Below are positions 1-9,987 of a DNA stretch of 20,757 bases, one piece after another. The DNA lies in assembly GCA_963542845.1 (NCBI GenBank), contig CAUTZA010000013.1, forward strand, positions 1 to 20,757. The letters are read 5' to 3'. Made by a program: the position numbers and the translations under genes. Below the pieces are notes generated by a model that worked only from the letters and a program-made list of their open reading frames with translations, ran no database searches and was not told the origin of the DNA. How positions within the stretch are numbered: the first letter of the stretch is position 1; the number at the start of each line of letters is the position of its first letter. Origin of the DNA: JABCPO02 sp963542845. Lineage in GTDB: Bacteria > Bacillota > Clostridia > TANB77 > CAG-508.

Positions 1-1337
1 ACATGTATTGTATTTGGAAACATATCTACACATGATATTTCTTTTAATATATATCCATTCTCTTTAAATATATTATAATCCCTTGCAAGTGTATTTGCAT
101 TACATGAAACATATACTATATTTTTAACATTTCTTTGTATAAGTCCATCTACAAGCTTTCTATCAAGCCCTTTTCTTGGTGGATCTACTATTATAATATC
201 ATTACTTTGTACCATATTCAATATATCTTTTGCAGTACTTGAAATATACATATAATTCTTTATACCATTATTTTTTGCATTTATCTTAGCAAATTTTACT
301 GCTTCTTCTACTATTTCAATCCCTACAATACTAATATTGTCATTATTCATCATATTTTTAACATATATTCCTATACTTCCGCACTCCTGAATATATATCT
401 AAAATTCTAATATTATCAACATTATCATTATTTGTAGTTTCTTTTTTATCTTCTTTTAATTCTTTCTCTTGCTCTTCAATAATCTTTTCTACATATTCAT
501 ATATCTTGTTATATAGTTTTTCTGTATTATACTTATTTACTTGAAAAAATGACCTTTCCCCAATAATATATTTAGTATTTCCAATTTTTTTAGTTTTATC
601 ATACTGTTTAGATACAATATTAATACATCCATTTTCCAATATTTCTTCTAATCTCTTAATTCTAGGAAATATTGCAATTCCTTCTTCTACATCTCTTATT
701 ACTATTTCTGTTATACTTTCCTTACTCAATTCTTCTATTAAGCTTTTATCATGGCTATTACTATTTAAAACTGATATAACATTATTTATCTTATCACTTG
801 CAAGAATACAATCTGAAACTTCTACTATATCATTACTTTTCTTCATATAATATCCGGAATATAGCTATTTCATTATTTTCTTTATCTTTTCCTACTTTTA
901 CCTTTAAACTAACCTTATTCCTGTAATTATATCTATTCTTTTCATCTCCTAAAACCTCAAGTCCTGATATAATATCATATTCTAAGTCTTCTTCTTTTAC
1001 CTTAGCAATCTTCTTAAAGCTAGATATAACAGAATCCCTTTTTAACCTTTTCTCTATATCATATTTTAAATATGCTACACTATCTATATTTACCCCTATA
1101 TATTTAGATATTTTTTCTAAAATATTACCATTAATATCATTACTAGTATCAATTAAATATTCGCTTTTTCTTTTAACAACCTTATTTTCTATATATGATA
1201 TTTTCCCTTTAACAATCACACTACATTTCGATATATCAATATCTTCACCATATATTCCATTTTTAACAAAATATACTCTTTCCTTTTCTTTCCCGGATTC
1301 CATATCCATCTTCTATTAAATCTATTATTTCCAACAT
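1..1337 (-). CDS. 23S rRNA (uracil-5-)-methyltransferase, RlmD/RlmCD (TrmA) family; three +1 shifts; 3' end outside the window
   Basis: SAM-dependent enzyme expected to form 5-methyluridine in 23S rRNA. About 444 residues are visible once the C is skipped at 1295, 856 and 381. The order is a short TRAM-like N-terminus (residues 1-60), a central domain with YRNKV (about 130-140) and SFFQVN, SAM motif I LDIYSGVGSIGI (about 312-323), DPPRKGL, and the catalytic-Cys motif YVSCNANTLARD. It breaks off at MFPNTIHV, within roughly 10-15 residues of the usual end. The first shift restores the TRAM-like GYGIGK, the second FGYYMK, and the third the motif I glycine. The Fe-S cluster signature CGGC found in many relatives is absent. 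The start may be ATG 1337 (AGAGG only 3 nt away, in-frame stop TAA directly before it) or TTG 1334, which has better spacing. Whether it is RlmC, RlmD or a dual enzyme cannot be told here. Confidence 0.9.
378..384 (-). other. +1 frameshift site GTG-C-GGA
   Basis: In-frame CGG followed by A. Reading it as Arg gives VRKYRNIC and a stop; skipping C381 gives SGVGSIGIYVKN, the SAM-binding motif I of the methyltransferase, at Gly 319. It is the only site preceded by a codon ending in G. Confidence 0.93.
853..859 (-). other. +1 frameshift site TTC-C-GGA
   Basis: Unshifted reading ends 10 codons later at FRILYEEK. Skipping C856 gives AIFGYYMKKSNDIVEV, matching the G-F/Y-Y-x-K/R-x-S-H/N motif of TrmA-family enzymes (Gly 161). 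Confidence 0.93.
1292..1298 (-). other. +1 frameshift site ATC-C-GGG
   Basis: The only CGGG site in the window. Frame 1 from ATG 1337 reads MLEIIDLIEDGYGI and then shifts at C1295 to GKEKERVYFVKNGIYGED, a typical TRAM-domain opening. The segment from 1337 to 1296 is exactly 14 codons. Confidence 0.88.
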
Positions 1338-1418
1338 TTACCTCTTATTTACTACTATAGTTAGTTCTATTCTATTTTATGTATTAATTGTATCATTTAA
1401 TTATATACATATACAAGA

Positions 1419-1470
1419 AAAGACCTGAAATATAGTATATGTTAATTATACTTATATATTTCAAGTCTTT
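1419..1470 (-). terminator. Rho-independent terminator of the gene at 1511-1909
   Basis: Arms 1455-1470 and 1419-1434 form a 16-bp stem that is complete with one G-U wobble only in minus-strand RNA, followed by UCUU-rich sequence. It begins about 40 nt past the stop codon at 1511. Confidence 0.75.
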
Positions 1471-1510
1471 ATTTTAGATTAAATAATTAATTCTTTTTTA
1501 TTTTTTACAA

Positions 1511-1909
1511 TTATCTTATCTTCCCACTCTTAATTTCGTATAAGAATTGAAAGATCCTCTGTTGCCATTCAATCACATTATTTATATGATGATCGCCAAG
1601 ATCAACATATATTTGTGGATTGTTTTTAAATTCAATAATTAAATGATAAAATTCATTTTCCTGGAGTTTGCTATAAGGTTCAATTTTACAAGTCTCGACC
1701 TCCTTCATATTAATATACGTTTTTCCTACTTTAAAGAAAAACTTATATAGCCTAAGACAAATTGGTATTTCAGCTACATCCATAAATTCATCAAAATAGC
1801 TTTTTTTATTTTTATACACCAAGAATTTATCATTCCTATATAACCTATACCAAAGTATATCCTCTGGTCGTTCTTTAAAATGTTCTTCCCCCTTACATTC
1901 TTTTATCAT
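1511..1909 (-). CDS. Hypothetical small soluble protein, 132 aa
   Basis: I do not recognise this protein. The start is taken as ATG 1909 (MIKECKG) because AAAGGGTG lies about 7 nt upstream; a GTG at 1918 is too close to the same purine tract. It is rich in aromatic and charged residues, has no signal peptide and no membrane segment. The second half alternates short beta-like stretches (KTYINMKEVETCKIEP, FYHLIIEF, QIYVDLG) and ends in a likely amphipathic helix (NNVIEWQQRIFQFLYEIKS). This is loosely reminiscent of PH-like bacterial domains, but that is speculation from layout alone. It is a monocistron: a strong promoter lies just upstream and a terminator just downstream. It contains no in-frame CGG. 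Confidence 0.75.
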   Translation of the reverse strand: MIKECKGEEHFKERPEDILWYRLYRNDKFLVYKNKKSYFDEFMDVAEIPICLRLYKFFFKVGKTYINMKEVETCKIEPYSKLQENEFYHLIIEFKNNPQIYVDLGDHHINNVIEWQQRIFQFLYEIKSGKIR

Positions 1910-1962
1910 ATTTCTCACCCTTTCTTTTTAATTAAAAATCAAGTTTTTTTTACTACATGTAT

Positions 1963-1991
1963 ATTATACCATTCTTTTATATTTATGTAAA
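1963..1991 (-). promoter_or_regulatory. Sigma-A-type promoter of the 1511-1909 gene
   Basis: TTTACA (1991-1986), a 17-nt spacer, then TATAAT (1968-1963) on the minus strand. It lies about 54 nt upstream of the chosen start codon, between the rpoC terminator and the gene. Confidence 0.75.
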
Positions 1992-2060
1992 CTTTTCTGT
2001 ATTTTATTCGATCTCTCCTTTTTTAAGTATAGGTCCTTAATATACCGCTTATATTACAAA

Positions 2061-2084
2061 AGAAACAGTATCTCTACTGTTTCT
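2061..2084 (-). terminator. Terminator of the rpoBC transcript
   Basis: Perfect 10-bp stem AGAAACAGTA/TACTGTTTCT with a 4-nt loop, followed on the minus strand by TTTTGT. It lies 55 nt after the rpoC stop codon. Confidence 0.8.
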
Positions 2085-2139
2085 CTCATAATATATTTTC
2101 TATATACTATCCATTCTAGTCTATTAATATAATCTGTTC

Positions 2140-5100
2140 CTACATTTCAAAGTCTTGTCTTGCTCTTTCAAGTGCAATCCTATTTTTCTCTTCCCTTAAT
2201 CCAGATTCTACTGCTTCTCTTTCTGCACGAATCTTAGCTACTGCTTCATCTTGGATTGCTGTAGTTGTAGTAAGTTCTCTATAATCTGTAAATCCTGTAC
2301 CTGCTGGTATTAGTTTACCTATTATAACATTTTCCTTAACTCCTATTAAATCATCAACTTTACCTTTTATAGCTGCATCTGTAAGAACTTTTGTTGTTTC
2401 TTGGAATGATGCTGCTGATAAGAAACTATCTGTAGCAAGTGATGCTTTTGTTATACCTAAAAGTACTTGTTTTCCTTCTGCTGGTTTCTTTCCTTCTTCT
2501 ATTAGTTTTTGATTTTCTTTTTCAAATTCTACAACATTTACAAGTGCAGATGTCATATATTTACTATCTCCTGGTTCTATAACTTTAACTTTTCTAAGCA
2601 TTTGTTTTATTATTATTTCAATATGCTTATCATTAATGTCAACCCCTTGATTTCTATATACTTTTTGAATTTCTGTTACTATGTAGTTATATACCCCTTT
2701 TACTCCAACTGCTGTTAAAATATCATTTGGATTTAATGAACCTTCTGTAAGTGGATCTCCAGCTTTAACTTTAACTTTCTTAGGTTTTCCTTTTTCATCT
2801 AGTTCTGGGTTTGCTATATTTGAAAGTATTTTTTGATTTGCTGAATATGTTCTTGTTTCATCTTTTCCTGTTATTGTTATTTCTGGATCTCTTAATCCTT
2901 CTTCATCATATGATATTGTAACAGTACCATCTATTTCTGCGATTAGACCAACACCTTTTGGTTTTCTTGCTTCAAATAATTCTTCAACTCTAGGAAGACC
3001 TTGTGTAACGTCTCCACCTGCTACCCCACCACCGTGGAATGTACGCATTGTAAGCTGTGTACCTGGTTCTCCAATCGCTTGTGCTGCTACTATACCTAAA
3101 GTTTCCCCTAGGTTTACCATTGCTTTTGATGATAATGATGAACCATAGCATTTTTTACATATTCCGTGTAAGCATTTACATCCAACTACTGATCTAACTT
3201 CTACTTCTGTTATTCCTGCATTTACTATTTCTTTCGCTAATTCTTCTGTTATAAGTTCGTCTTTAGCAACTATAGTTTTCTTAGATTCTGGATCTTTAAT
3301 TGCTTTTAGTGCATATCTTCCTCTTATTCTATCTTCAAGTTTTTCGATAACACGTCCATCATCTACTATATCTTTAACTATAACACCTTCTGTTGTCCCA
3401 CAGTCTTCTTCTCTTACTATAATATCTTGTGATACATCAACAAGTCTTCTTGTTAAGTATCCAGCGTTTGCTGTACGAAGTGCTGTATCTGCAAGTCCTT
3501 TTCTTGCTCCGTGTGATGATATGAAGTATTCAAGAGCATCTAGACCTTCTATAAATGCAGATTTAATTGGTATTTCAACCGCTCTACCTGCAGTATCGGC
3601 CATAAGACCACGCATACCTGCAATCTGTCTTAAGTGTTTTACGTTTCCGTCTTGCTCCAGAGTGTGCCATCATTGCTATTGGGTTTCTGTATAAATCAAA
3701 ATTTGCTTCCATAGCTTTTTGTACATCATCTGTTGCTTTTGCCCAAACTTTAATTGTTTCATTATATCTATCTTCATCTGATAATAGCCCGGCTTTATAG
3801 TTTTCCACTATTAGGTCTATTTGTTTATCAGCCTCTTTTATAATCTTAGCTTTTGCTTCTGGTACAGAAACGTCTGCTGCAGAAACTGTAAATCCTGCAA
3901 ATGTAGAATATTTAAATCCTAGTGATTTCATAAAATCTAATAATTCTACTGTTCTATCTATACCATGTATTCTTATACATCTATCTATTATATCTTCTAT
4001 GTTTTTCTTTCTTGTTACAAAAGATATTTCAAGTTCAAATCTATTATCTTCATTTGTTCTATCTACATATCCTAAGTCTTGTGGTATTCCTTCATTAAGT
4101 ATTAATTTACCAACTGTTGTTTTAATTATCTTAGAACCATTTTCATCTTTAAATCTTACGTTTATAGGTGATTGTAATGTTACATCTTTTGTTTGGTATG
4201 CAAGAAGTGCTTCTTCTTTATCTTTAAAGAATTTACCTGCTCCTACTGCATTTTCATATTCTAATGATAAGTAAAATACCCCTAAGATCATATCTTGTGA
4301 TGGAACTGTTATAGGTTGTCCATCTGTAGGTTTTATAAGGTTGTTTGTTGCAAGCATTAAATATCTTGATTCTGCTTGTGCTTCTGGTGATAATGGTACG
4401 TGTACTGCCATTTGGTCTCCGTCAAAGTCTGCGTTAAATGCTGCACAAGTAAGTGGATGTAATTTAATTGCTCTTCCTTCTACTATAACCGGTTGGAATG
4501 CTTGTATTCCAAGTCTGTGTAGTGTAGGTGCACGGTTTAGAAGTACTGGATGGTCTTGTATTACCTTATCTAAATATTCCCATATTTCTGGCTTTTGTTG
4601 TTCTACCATTCTTTTTGCTGCTTTATCATTAAGTGCAATTCCATTTGCTATAAGTTCTCTCATTACAAATGGTTTGAAAAGTTCTACTGCCATTTCTCTT
4701 GGTAGTCCACATTGATATAGTTTAAGTTCTGGTCCTACAACTATAACTGAACGTCCTGAATAGTCAACACGTTTTCCAAGTAAGTTTTGTCTAAAACGTC
4801 CTTGTTTTCCTTTAAGTATGTCTGATAATGATTTAAGTGGTCTATTACCTGCTCCTGTAATAGGTTTTCCTCTTTTTGTATTATCCATTAATGCATCAAC
4901 AGATTCTTGTAACATTCTTTTTTCGTTTTTTACAATTATTTCTGGTGCATTTAAGTCCATTAATCTTTTTAAACGATTATTTCTATTTATAACCCTTCTG
5001 TATAGGTCGTTTAAATCTGATGTTGCAAATCTTCCACCATCTAATTGTACCATTGGTCTTAAGTCTGGTGGTATTACAGGTATTACATTTTTAATCATAC

Positions 5101-5771
5101 TTTCTGGCTTGTTTCCAGATTTTATAAATGATTCTACTGTGTCTAATTTCTTTAAAAGTTTTCCTTTTTTACCTGCACTTGCTTTTTCTAATTCTTTTTC
5201 TATTTTTTTTCTTAACTCTTCTAAGTTTATTCTCTTTAATAATTTTTCTAAAGCTTCTGCACCTGTTTCTGCTTTAAATTCACCATTTGGATATTTTTCT
5301 TTTGCTGCCATTAATTCTGTTTCTGTTAATATGTCACATACTTTAATGTCACTTACACTGCTTTCTGTAACTATATATGTTGCAAAATATATTACTCTTT
5401 CTAATGCTTTTGGTGATACATCAAGCATTAATGCTATCCTATTTGGTATTCCTTTGAAGAACCAGATGTGGGCAATTGGTGCTGCTAGCTCCAAATGTCC
5501 CATTCTTTCTCTTCTTACTGTTTTTTTAGTGATTTCAACTCCGGCATCTATCACATATTATACCCTTATATCTTACTTTTTTGTATTTACCACAGTGACA
5601 TTCCCAGTCTTTTGTAGGTCCAAATATTTTTTCACAAAAAAGTCCATCTTTTTCAGGTTTTAATGTTCTATAGTTTATTGTTTCAGGTTTCTTAACTTCT
5701 CCGTGTGACCATTCTCTTATTTGTTCATCTGACGCTAAGCTAATCCTTATTTTATCAAACATTTCTTCCAC
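2140..5771 (-). CDS. rpoC: DNA-directed RNA polymerase subunit beta'; two +1 shifts
   Basis: Largest catalytic subunit of RNA polymerase, 1209 residues after skipping C5543 and C3649. The start is GTG 5771, with AGGAGA 7 nt upstream. Visible in order: EWSHGEVKKPETINYRT at the N-terminus; the first zinc site (CHC about 61-63, CDRC 73-76); the catalytic Mg motif NADFDGDQMAVH; the SGARG F-loop and MRGLMADTAG before the bridge helix; ISSHGARKGLADTALRTANAGYLTRRL; the second zinc cysteines (CGTTEG, CKCLHGICKKC); and MRTFHGGGVAG. Shift 1 directly follows CDRC and restores GVEITKKTVRRERMGH (Gly 77). Shift 2 restores SGARGNVKHLRQIAGMRGLMAD (Gly 708). Without shifting, only a 78-residue fragment would be made. 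It follows rpoB by 26 nt, and a terminator follows at 2084-2061. Confidence 0.98.
3646..3652 (-). other. +1 frameshift site AGA-C-GGA
   Basis: In rpoC. Unshifted reading gives GARRKRKTLKTDC and soon stops; skipping C3649 gives GARGNVKHLRQIAGMRG, a near-universal beta' sequence. The preceding codon AGA ends in a purine, so simple slippage of its tRNA onto GAC would mispair. Confidence 0.97.
5540..5546 (-). other. +1 frameshift site TGC-C-GGA
   Basis: In rpoC. Unshifted reading stops two codons later (CDRCRS). Skipping C5543 gives CDRCGVEITKK, the invariant end of the first zinc-binding element. Confidence 0.97.
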
Positions 5772-5797
5772 AATAATTCTCCTTTCACTTATTCTAA

Positions 5798-8700
5798 TTA
5801 CATATCTAATTCTGATTCATCTTCAAAAACTTGCATTCCATCTTCTTCAAATATTTCTTCAAATTCAGGTTCAAAGTTTTCTTCTTCCATTTCATCTACT
5901 TCATCTTCGATTTCTTCATCCATATCATCTTCATGATGTTTGTGAACAATTTCATCTCTACTCTTTATAGTATTTTCTTTTTCTAATTCCTCATCTTCTC
6001 TTAGTACTACTTCTTCATTGTTTTCTTTGTACATTTCTAAGTTTAATCCTAGTCCTTGTAATTCTTTTACTAAAACTCTGAAACTTTCTGGTATACCTGG
6101 TTTTGGTATATTTTCTCCTTTAACTATTGAAAGATAAGTTTTTTCTCTTTGTTTAATATCGTCTGATTTAACTGTTAACATTTCTTGTAATGTATGTGCT
6201 GCTCCATATCCTTCTAGAGCCCAAACTTCCATTTCCCCAAATCTTTGTCCACCAAATTGTGCTTTACCACCTAATGGTTGTTTTGTTACTAATGAATATG
6301 ATCCTGTTGATCTTGCGTGTATCTTATCATCTACTAAGTGGTGTAGTTTTAGTACATACATTATTCCAACTGTTACTGGATTATCAAATCTTTCACCTGT
6401 TCTTCCATCATATATATATGTCTTACCATCTTCTCTTATTCTTGCTATCTTGAATAATTCTTTAATATCAATTCCTGATGCTCCGTCAAATATTGGTGTT
6501 GCAAATTTTATTCCAAGTGTTCTTGCAACTTCCCCTAAATGAACTTCAAGTACTTGTCCTAAGTTCATACGTGATGGAACCCCTTGTGGGTTTAATACTA
6601 TATCAACTGGTGTACCATCTGGTAAATATGGCATATCTTCTGCTGGTAATATTCTTGATATAACCCCTTTGTTTCCGTGACGTCCTGCCATCTTATCACC
6701 AACTGTTATTTTTCTCTTTTGACCTATGTATATTCTTATAACTTCATTTACACCTGATTTTAATTCATCAGAATTTTGTTTTGTATATCTTTTTACATCG
6801 ATTATTGTTCCTTCTTCACCATGTGGTACTCTTAATGAAACATCTCTAACTTCTCTTGATTTTTCTCCAAAGATTGCTCTTAAAAGTTTTTCTTCTGCTG
6901 TTAATTCTGTTTCTCCTTTTGGTGAAATCTTACCTACTAATATATCTCCTGGTTTAACATGTGCCCCTATTCTTATAACCCCTGTTTCATCTAAGTTCTT
7001 AAGTGCATCTTCACCAACATTAGGTATTTCTCTTGTTATTTCTTCTGGTCCGAAGTTTTGTATCTCTACTTTCAAAGTCATATTGTTCGATATGTATTGA
7101 TGTATATGTATCTTCTTTAACAAGTTTATCACTTATTAAAATCGCGTCTTCAAATGTATATCCTTCCCAGTTTGCAAATGCTACAACTGCATTTTTACCA
7201 AGTGCCATTTCACCTTTATCTGTTGCCATACCATCTGCTATTGTTTGGTTTTTATATACTTTTTCTCCTTCTTTTACGATAGGTTTTTGGTTTATACATG
7301 TACTTGCATTTGTTCTTTTAAATTTTCTTAAAGTATGTGTATATATCTTACCATCATCACCTTTAACTATTATTTCAGTTCCTGTAAGTTTGTGTACAAC
7401 ACCATCTGCTAAACAGTTTATAACCTCTCCTGAGTCTTTTGCAGCTCTGTATTCCATACCAGTACCTACCATTGGTGAGTCTGTTCTTAAAAGTGGCACT
7501 GCTTGTCTTTGCATGTTTGCACCCATAAGTGTACGTCTTGCGTCATCTGTTTCAAAGAATGGTATCATAGCTGTTGCTATTGATGCTATTTGTTTTGGTG
7601 AAACATCCATATAGTCTATTTCATCTTTATCCATTTCTTTTATTTCGTCTAAGTATCTTGCTCTTATTCTTTCATTTTTAAGCTTTCCATCTTTAGTTAT
7701 TGGTTCTGTTGCTTGACAAATAACAAAATTATCTTCCATGTCTGATGACATATATACAACATCATCTGTTATTTTCTTTGTTACAGGATCTATTTTTCTA
7801 TATGGTGTTTCTACAAATCCATACTCGTTTATTCTTGCAAATCCTGAAAGTGAAAGGATAAGTCCAACGTTTGGTCCTTCTGGTGATTCTACCGGACATA
7901 ATCTTCCATAATGTGTATAGTGAATATCACGAACTTCGAACCCTGCTCTATCTCTTGAAAGTCCTCCTGGTCCTAATGATGATACTCTTCTTTTATGTGT
8001 TAATTCTGATAATGGATTTGTTTGTTCCATGAATTGAGATAATTGTGAACTACCAAAGAATTCTCTTACTACTGATGTAATTGGTTTTGTGTTTATAAGT
8101 GTTTGTGGTGTTACAGTATCTAAGTCTTTGATTGTCATTCTTTCTCTTACTACTCTTTCAAGCCTTGTAAGCCCAATTCTAAATTGATTTTGTAATAATT
8201 CTCCAACGCTTCTTATTCTTCTGTTTCCTAAGTGGTCAATATTATCTATCTTATACAATCCATGATTTAAGTTTAATATATAGTTAAATGTTGATAATAT
8301 ATCTTCTTTTGTTACATGTTCTGAAACAAGTTTTGATCTATTTTTCTTAAGTTCTTGTGCTAGATTCAAGTCTTTGTCTTTTTCTACCTTATCAAGTATT
8401 TTTAAAAGTTCTGTATAGTTTACTCTTTCTTTTATTCCTGATTCTTCTTTAACATCTTCAGAAACAAATGCTTCTAAGTCAACTGTATTGTTACCTAATA
8501 TTACTATTTCTTTACCTTTGAATTTAATTTTAACTCTGTTTATACCCATATTTTGAATTTGTAGAGCTTCTGCATATTTAAGCTTCTTACCTGCTTCAAA
8601 TACAAGTTCTCCTGTTTCTTTATCAATTATATTTTCTGCTAAAACTTGTTTATTTATTCTGCTTGCTATTGATAATTTTTGATCATATTTAAATCTACCA

Positions 8701-9605
8701 ACTCTTGATAAGTCATATCTTCTTACATTAAAGAATAATTGTTCAAATAATGTTTTTGCAGCATCTATTGTTGGAAGTTCTCCTGGTCTTAACTTTTTGT
8801 ATATTTCTATTAATGCTTCGTTTTGTGTTTCTATTTGGTCTTTTTCTACTGTTTTTAGAAGTGCTTCATCTTCTCCAAATAGTTCTACCATTTCTTCAAC
8901 CGTTTCAACTCCTAATGCTCTTAAAAGTGTTGTTGCTGGTAATTTTCTTGTTCTATCTATTCTTGTAAACACTGTTCCTGCAGTTTCTGTTTCAAATTCT
9001 ATCCATGCACCTCTTATTGGCATTATTGTTGCATTATATAATGGTGTTGTCTTGTATTTACTATTTGAATCAACGTTTATAAAGTAACATCCTGGTGATC
9101 TTACAAGCTGACTTACTACAACTCTTTCTGCACCATTTATTAAAAATGTTCCTGATTCTGTCATTACAGGAAAATCTCCTAAGAATATTTCTTGTTCTTT
9201 GATTTCTCCTGTTTCTTTGTTAATAAGTCTTACATTTACATATAACCTTTTAGAATATGTTGTATTTCTATCTCTTGATTCTTCTAAATCATATTTTGGT
9301 GTATCTTCTAATCTATGTCCGAAAAATTCAAGTATTAAGTTTCCATTATAGTCTTGTATTGGTGATATATCTCTTAATACTTCTGTTAATCCTTCTGTTA
9401 TAAACCAGTTATATGAGTCTAATTGTACACTTATTAAGTTTGGTAAGTTTAGTAAGTCACCTACTTTTGAGAATGTGTATCTTTCTGCTTTTTCATTAAA
9501 TATTTTAGTAATTTTTACTTTTTTTACTGCTTCTTCTATTTGTTTTTTCCTTTGTTCTGTAGTATCAACTGTTTCTTCTACTTTTTTTTCTTTTACTTTA
9601 GCCAA
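5798..9605 (-). CDS. rpoB: DNA-directed RNA polymerase subunit beta; one +1 shift
   Basis: Second-largest catalytic subunit of RNA polymerase, 1268 residues after skipping C7052. The start is TTG 9605 (MAKVKEKK), with AAGGGGAA about 6 nt upstream. Visible: the rifampicin-pocket region SSQLSQFMEQTNPLSELTHK and RRVSSLGPGGLSRDRAG, the GRLCPVESPEGPNVGLI loop, the MAGRHGNKGV motif, and QPLGGKAQFGGQRFGEMEVWALE near the C-terminus. A strongly acidic tail of about 60 residues, ending ESELDM, extends past the conserved core. The shift restores RDTKLGPEEITREIP at Gly 852; unshifted, the ORF ends at TKLRTRRNNKRNT and loses the C-terminal third. It is the first gene of an rpoB-rpoC operon; rplJ/rplL are not immediately upstream, which is instead a 382-bp gap after a prepilin gene. 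Confidence 0.98.
7049..7055 (-). other. +1 frameshift site CTT-C-GGA
   Basis: In rpoB. Skipping C7052 converts TKLRTRRNN into TKLGPEEITREIPNVGED, one of the most conserved beta-subunit stretches. There is no homopolymer at the site, so a homopolymer read error is not an easy explanation. Confidence 0.97.
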
Positions 9606-9798
9606 AATATTCCCCTTTCCATTTATTTATTCGTTTTCCTTAAGCAGAATTTAAAAAGTCCCTCTTATAAAATAAAAATATATTTACATACTCACTGCAA
9701 TCATATGTACATATCTTAAAATATATCAAGAAATATATTCCTATTTTTAATTCCTCTTTTTAAACTTATTGTATTTTCGATATCTTTTAAACGCACCA

Positions 9799-9827
9799 AA
9801 AAGGTAGAGCATTTTTGCCTACCTTTT
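9799..9827 (-). terminator. Hairpin with U-run in the rpoB leader: terminator or attenuator
   Basis: Arms AAAAGGTAG and CTACCTTTT form a 9-bp stem, which may extend through GC pairs in the loop. The minus-strand RNA continues UUUUUGG. It may end the prepilin transcript, but it also lies downstream of the candidate rpoB promoter, so an attenuator role is possible. Confidence 0.6.
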
Positions 9828-9917
9828 CCTTGCTATTTATTTACTTATATTGTTTTTTACACCTTTTTTTAAAACACTTTTCACTATCGATACCCCATAT
9901 ATACAACTTATACTTGT

Positions 9918-9946
9918 ATTATACTATTAATAAAACATATATGCAA
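9918..9946 (-). promoter_or_regulatory. Candidate sigma-A promoter for rpoBC
   Basis: TTGCAT (9946-9941), a 17-nt spacer, then TATAAT (9923-9918) on the minus strand. It would give a leader of about 300 nt ahead of the TTG start. Confidence 0.6.
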
Positions 9947-9987
9947 TAGTTTTTCTTTGATTTTATTGTGTTTTTTTAACTTTTATA

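Larger units (their letters stand above)
9606..9987. other. 382-bp intergenic leader upstream of rpoB
   Basis: It lies between the prepilin stop and the rpoB start. It contains a promoter candidate (9918-9946) and a stable hairpin (9799-9827). A palindrome at 9978-9996 overlaps the prepilin stop codon. The remainder is AT-rich and I see no credible ORF in it. Confidence 0.6.

Noticed and set aside
3999..5663. Long plus-strand open frames opposite rpoC, rpoB and other genes
   Set aside because: They are antisense shadows of conserved minus-strand genes with low-complexity Ser/Phe/Leu translations and no ribosome binding sites.
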